NCBI RefSeq assembly: GCF_007828955.1
Contig: NZ_VIVR01000001.1
Span: 4,526,001 to 4,590,000 of the forward strand
Direction: 5' to 3'
Origin: Kitasatospora atroaurantiaca
Lineage (GTDB): Bacteria; Actinomycetota; Actinomycetes; Streptomycetales; Streptomycetaceae
DNA length: 64,000 bases
Position numbers and translations under genes: made by a program. Below are positions 60,610-64,000 of the stretch, piece after piece. The notes beneath the pieces were generated by a model that saw only the letters and a program-made list of their open reading frames with translations, ran no database searches and was not told the origin of the DNA. Position 1 is the first letter of the stretch, and every line of letters begins with the position of its first letter.

Positions 60610-61515
60610 ATGGGGCGGATTCGCGTCCTGGTGGTCGACGACCACCGCATCTTTGCCGAGGCACTCGCGGCGGCACTCGCCGCAGAGCCGGACGTCGAGG
60701 TCGGCGCAGCCGGCAGCGCGCCCGCGGCCGAACGCGCCCTGGAGCGCGCCGCTGCCGAGGGCCGCGCGTTCGACGTGATCCTCATCGACGCCGACCTGGG
60801 CCCGGGCAACCCGGTACCGCCGCGCAGGCCGCGCCCGCTCGCCGAGGCCGACCAGCGCCGCCTGGCCGCGCCGCCCGTCCTGCCGGTGCCCCGCCGCCCG
60901 CCGTTCCTCGCGCAGACCGCGGCACAGCGGTCGCCCGTACTCGCAGGCCAGGGCGCCACCAGCGCCGACGGCCTCGCCCTGCTCGCCCGCGTCTGCCGCA
61001 GCCACCCCGCGCTGCGCGCCGTCGTGCTCGCCACCGAGGACGACCCCCGCCGTGCCGTACGCGCCCTGCAGGCCGGCGCGCTCGGCTGGGTCGCCAAGGA
61101 CAGCTCACTCCCTCGGCTGATGGCCGTGGTCCGCGGTGTGCTGCGCGATGAGACCCACCTCCCGCCGGCCCTCCTCACCGGAGTGGTACGGGAGTTGACC
61201 GCAGCCCGACGCGACCGCACCGAGAGCGAACGGCTGGTGGAGACGCTCACCCCCCGCGAGGAGGAGGTGCTGCGCTGTATGGTCGCCGGCCTCGGCCGGC
61301 AGGCGGTCGCCGAGCGGCTCTACCTCTCGCCGCACACGGTGCGCACCCATATGCAGAACGTCCTCGGCAAGCTGGGGGTGCACTCCACCCTCGCCGCCGT
61401 CGCCGTGGCCCGACGGGCGGGTGTCAGCCCCTCCGAACCCCCGGCGCCCTCACCGGCGCCCGCCAAACCCACCACGCCGACCGTCGCCTCGACCCCAGGC
61501 CCCGGCGCCGGCTGA
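60610..61515 (+). CDS. LuxR-type response regulator with a large insert in the receiver domain
   Basis: A 301-residue protein. The receiver has D10-D11 and a proper phosphoacceptor D60 in VILIDADLG, then a Pro/Arg-rich insert of about 45 residues (about 64-112) before the fold resumes at GLALLARVC, with VVLATEDD and GWVAKDSS giving the later Thr and Lys. A LuxR helix-turn-helix (about 212-272) contains LTPREEEVLRCMVAG and SPHTVRTHMQNVLGKLGV. A Pro/Ala tail ends it. No kinase is adjacent. GGGGGG lies about 10 bases before the ATG. It shares its opening (VVDDHR-x-x-AEAL) with the regulator at 56316. Confidence 0.86.
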   Translation: MGRIRVLVVDDHRIFAEALAAALAAEPDVEVGAAGSAPAAERALERAAAEGRAFDVILIDADLGPGNPVPPRRPRPLAEADQRRLAAPPVLPVPRRPPFLAQTAAQRSPVLAGQGATSADGLALLARVCRSHPALRAVVLATEDDPRRAVRALQAGALGWVAKDSSLPRLMAVVRGVLRDETHLPPALLTGVVRELTAARRDRTESERLVETLTPREEEVLRCMVAGLGRQAVAERLYLSPHTVRTHMQNVLGKLGVHSTLAAVAVARRAGVSPSEPPAPSPAPAKPTTPTVASTPGPGAG

Positions 61516-61572
61516 CCGGCCCCCCTCACACCCAGGTACCGACTCCGTCAGGTCAGGGAATCCGGAGGACAG

Positions 61573-63117
61573 ATGTCGCCGTACAGCAATGCCGCACGCC
61601 TGAATCCGCTCGAAAGCCGGCTGCCGAGGCGGGCTGATGGTGCATCAGGCCTGCGGACCCTCGTGGTCGGAGGCGGGGCCGCCGGCACCGCACTGGTCCG
61701 CGACCTCGGCCGCACGCCCGAGTTCGGCCTCACCGCCGTCGGGGTGCTCGACGACGACCCCGCCAAGGCCGGCAGCCATGTCGACGCCGTACCGGTCCTC
61801 GGCGCCCTCGCCGACCTGACCGAGCTGGCCGTCGAACACCGCGCCCAGGTCGTCGTGCTGGCCATCCCGGGCCTCGCCCACCAGAAGGTCCGCACCCTCG
61901 CCACCGCGGCCGCCGCAGCCGGCGCCGCCGTACGCTACCTGCCCTCCTTCCTCTCCGCGCTGCGCCGCGAGGTGGTCGGCTCCGACCTGCGCAGCCTGGA
62001 CGTCAACAAGCTGATCGGCCGGCACGAGGTGCACGTCGTCTCGTCCGACGTCCGGGCCGTGATCGAGGGCCGCCGGGTACTGGTCACCGGCGCCGGCGGA
62101 TCGATCGGCAGTGAACTCTGCCGCCAGGTCCACGCCTTCGGCCCGTCCGAGCTCTACATGCTCGACCACGACGAGTCCAACCTGCACCGGCTCCAGCTGG
62201 AGATCTGGGGCGAGGCCCTGCTCACCGACGACTCCCTGGTCATCGCCGACATCCGGGACCGCCCGCGGATCCAGCAGATCTTCCGCGACCTCAAGCCCGA
62301 GGTGGTCTTCCACGCCGCCGCCCACAAGCACCTGCCGCTGCTGGAGCGCCACCCGTCCGAGGCGGTGAAGTCCAATGTGCTCGGCACCGACAACCTGGTC
62401 GAGGCGGCGCTGGCCACCGGCGTCGAGCGCTTCGTGCTGATCTCCACCGACAAGGCCGCCGACCCGACCTCCGTGCTCGGCGCCAGCAAGCGGCTGGCCG
62501 AGCTGATCGTCCAGGCCAATGCCAGGGACGCCCGCAACCTCGGCACCGGGGTGTTCTCCGCCGTCCGCTTCGGCAACGTGCTCGGCTCGCGCGGCTCGCT
62601 GCTCTCGGTCCTGGCCGAACAGCTGCGCAGCGGCACCCCGGTGACGGTCACCCACCCCGATGTCACCCGCTTCTTCATGACCATCGAGGAGGCCGTCGGC
62701 CTGGTCCTGGAAGCCGGGCGGATGGCCCACGGCGGAGAGGTGTTCGTACTCGACATGGGCGAGCCGGTCCGGATCGTCGACCTGGTGCACAACTTCGCCC
62801 GGCAGGTGCAGCTCGGCGCCGAGGACGTGGAGATCCGCTACACCGGTCTGCGCGCGGGGGAGAAGCTCAACGAGGCGCTGTTCTCGGAGGGCGAGGAACG
62901 CCTGCCCACCGCGCACGCCAGGATCTACGCCACCCTCGCCGAACCCTCCGCGGGCCCCGAGGACCTGGCGGGCGGTCTGACCGGCCTGTACGAGGCGGCG
63001 GCGGGCAACAGCGATGCCGAGGTCCGCCGCCGCCTCGCCGAGCTCCTGCCCGGCTACCGCACCCCCGAGGAGCTGCCCGAACCGGCGCTGAGCACGCCGT
63101 ACCCGGACGGCTTCTGA
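61573..63117 (+). CDS. soluble CapD/PglF-like nucleotide-sugar dehydratase or epimerase
   Basis: A 514-residue protein. Residues about 27-130 form a CoA-binding-like Rossmann domain (RTLVVGGGAAGTALVRDL). Residues about 165-450 form an extended SDR domain with VTGAGGSIGSELCRQ, HAAAHKHLPLLE and ISTDKAADPTSVLGASKRLAE, where the Lys replaces the Tyr/Lys pair as in UDP-GlcNAc 4,6-dehydratases. Usual CapD/PglF proteins have four membrane helices in front; these are absent, so it should be cytosolic. It likely makes an activated deoxy-sugar for surface glycans. No other glycan genes follow in the window. Confidence 0.85.
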   Translation: MSPYSNAARLNPLESRLPRRADGASGLRTLVVGGGAAGTALVRDLGRTPEFGLTAVGVLDDDPAKAGSHVDAVPVLGALADLTELAVEHRAQVVVLAIPGLAHQKVRTLATAAAAAGAAVRYLPSFLSALRREVVGSDLRSLDVNKLIGRHEVHVVSSDVRAVIEGRRVLVTGAGGSIGSELCRQVHAFGPSELYMLDHDESNLHRLQLEIWGEALLTDDSLVIADIRDRPRIQQIFRDLKPEVVFHAAAHKHLPLLERHPSEAVKSNVLGTDNLVEAALATGVERFVLISTDKAADPTSVLGASKRLAELIVQANARDARNLGTGVFSAVRFGNVLGSRGSLLSVLAEQLRSGTPVTVTHPDVTRFFMTIEEAVGLVLEAGRMAHGGEVFVLDMGEPVRIVDLVHNFARQVQLGAEDVEIRYTGLRAGEKLNEALFSEGEERLPTAHARIYATLAEPSAGPEDLAGGLTGLYEAAAGNSDAEVRRRLAELLPGYRTPEELPEPALSTPYPDGF

Positions 63118-63130
63118 CGGCGCGGCCCGG

Positions 63131-64000
63131 TCACCAGTGCCGCTCGAAGTGGGCGAGCAGCAGGTTCGGGTCCTTGACGGTGGTGGGGAAGGACGCGCTG
63201 GTGACGTACACGCGGTCGCCGCGCACCGCCACGGAGGTGGGGTCCGCCAGCCCGTCCTGCTGGGTGAGCACGACCGAGTGGGCGCCGTCGGAGGTCACGA
63301 AGTCGACCTCGTTGGGGGCGTTCAGGGCGGCGAACAGGTCGTCGCGGTGCCCGGTGAAGCCGAAGTCGTCGATGCCGTCGAGCCCGGTGGCCCGGGTCTC
63401 GATCGGTGCGGCGGACCCGTCCGGGCAGATCGGGATGCGCAGCACCGTCCCCCGGTCGGAGTTGGCCACCCAGATGGCGCCGTTGTGGTTCCTGATGCCG
63501 TTGGCGCCGATGAAGGTGAGCGGTTCCAGCTCGGTCCCGGTGGCCCAGGCGGTCGGTGCACCGCCGTGCACCGGGACCCGCCAGACGGTGCCCAGCTCCG
63601 AGTCGGCGGAGTAGAGCAGGCCGTGCCGGCGGTCGAGGGTGAGGCCGTTGGGAAGCCCGGTCGGCGGGAGGGCCGCGATCTGCTCGGGCGTGCCGCCGGG
63701 GACGATCCGCCAGATGCCGGTCAGCTTGTCGCCGGTGGCGTAGTTGACGTAGAGGGTGCCGTCCCCGGCCCGGGCGATGCCGGTGACCGCCGCGAAGCCG
63801 ATCTTCGGGGTGGACGCCACGGCCGGGGCGGGCAGTTCGGCCAGGATGTCCGTGTGGCCGTCGAGACCGACCCTGGCGACCTGCCGGCTGACCGCGAAGG
63901 TCACGTCGGCCGAGCCGTCCGGCTCGAGGACGAGGTTCTCCGCAGTCTGGCCGGCGTTGAAGTCGAAGTGCTTGACGACGTGCGGGTCGGACAGCGGAGG
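63131..64000 (-). CDS. ScyD/SMP-30-like beta-propeller protein, partial
   Basis: The C-terminal 289 residues of a gene whose start lies beyond the window's right edge; the frame is open through 64000. It shows repeated beta-propeller blades (GIARAGDGTLYVNYAT; GLTLDRRHGLLYSADSELG; GANGIRNHNGAIWVANSDRG; DPTSVAVRGDRVYVTSAS) as in ScyD/ScyE-type and gluconolactonase-like proteins. These are usually exported in actinobacteria; the signal peptide would be outside the window. It is convergent with the CapD-like gene, 13 bp apart. Function unknown. Confidence 0.75.
   Translation of the reverse strand, partial: PPLSDPHVVKHFDFNAGQTAENLVLEPDGSADVTFAVSRQVARVGLDGHTDILAELPAPAVASTPKIGFAAVTGIARAGDGTLYVNYATGDKLTGIWRIVPGGTPEQIAALPPTGLPNGLTLDRRHGLLYSADSELGTVWRVPVHGGAPTAWATGTELEPLTFIGANGIRNHNGAIWVANSDRGTVLRIPICPDGSAAPIETRATGLDGIDDFGFTGHRDDLFAALNAPNEVDFVTSDGAHSVVLTQQDGLADPTSVAVRGDRVYVTSASFPTTVKDPNLLLAHFERHW

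Overview
The window is high-GC DNA, with GTG, TTG and probably CTG start codons and gene content typical of Streptomycetaceae (Streptomyces or Kitasatospora). Family markers include SepX/GlpR, Glp, an HxlR regulator, a GT87-type enzyme, a protein O-mannosyltransferase and the galTEK operon. No plasmid, phage structural, CRISPR or large biosynthetic cluster is visible. Most of it is core chromosome, with one patchy, decayed accessory stretch at about 14.3-28.3 kb.

Region 1 (0-14.2 kb): a short unrecognised gene, two DnaA-box-like sites, an FmdB-type zinc ribbon with a strong terminator, an MFS transporter and a CPA1-type K+/H+ antiporter. A penicillin-acylase-family Ntn hydrolase follows, convergent with 5-formyltetrahydrofolate cyclo-ligase across a palindromic repeat. 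Then come a GGDEF protein and the tight run galU-glp(moeA)-moaC-mog-GNAT-sepX/glpR, which combines molybdenum cofactor genes with a gephyrin-like protein and its membrane partner in the actinobacterial divisome.

Region 2 (14.3-28.3 kb, accessory): tRNA-Ala(CGC) is followed directly by an 82-bp sequence that recurs 6.1 kb away. Between and around the two copies lie decayed transposases of one DDE family, an IS630-like remnant, two tandem unusual tRNA genes (one Tyr-like and degenerate, one Trp) and a 1346-residue secreted modular protein with a recently duplicated C-terminal module. Next are a broken gene made of the same modules, a DUF4157 (eCIS-core) to M14 metallopeptidase fusion, a secreted von Willebrand A pair, an ABC transporter pair and a metallopeptidase pseudogene that has lost its HExxH segment.

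Region 3 (28.4-43 kb): envelope genes. RodA/FtsW plus a class B penicillin-binding protein, two GT87-like membrane glycosyltransferases, a DUF2079 membrane protein, an APC amino acid permease, a Tat-exported dimethylformamidase-like lipoprotein, a MecA_N-type penicillin-binding protein and a protein O-mannosyltransferase.

Region 4 (43-53.4 kb): rsmI, a zinc-ribbon protein, metG-tatD-rsmA-ispE (the usual rpfB between tatD and rsmA is absent), an ABC-F ATPase and a FUSC-type membrane protein with a small membrane partner.

Region 5 (53.5-64 kb): an MHS-type transporter, an HxlR regulator divergent from a flavodoxin-like NAD(P)H:quinone oxidoreductase across a clear operator, tRNA-Thr(GGT), two atypical LuxR-type response regulators flanking galT-galE-galK, a soluble CapD-like sugar dehydratase/epimerase and a beta-propeller protein that runs off the window. 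Three copies of one palindromic repeat family punctuate the core regions.
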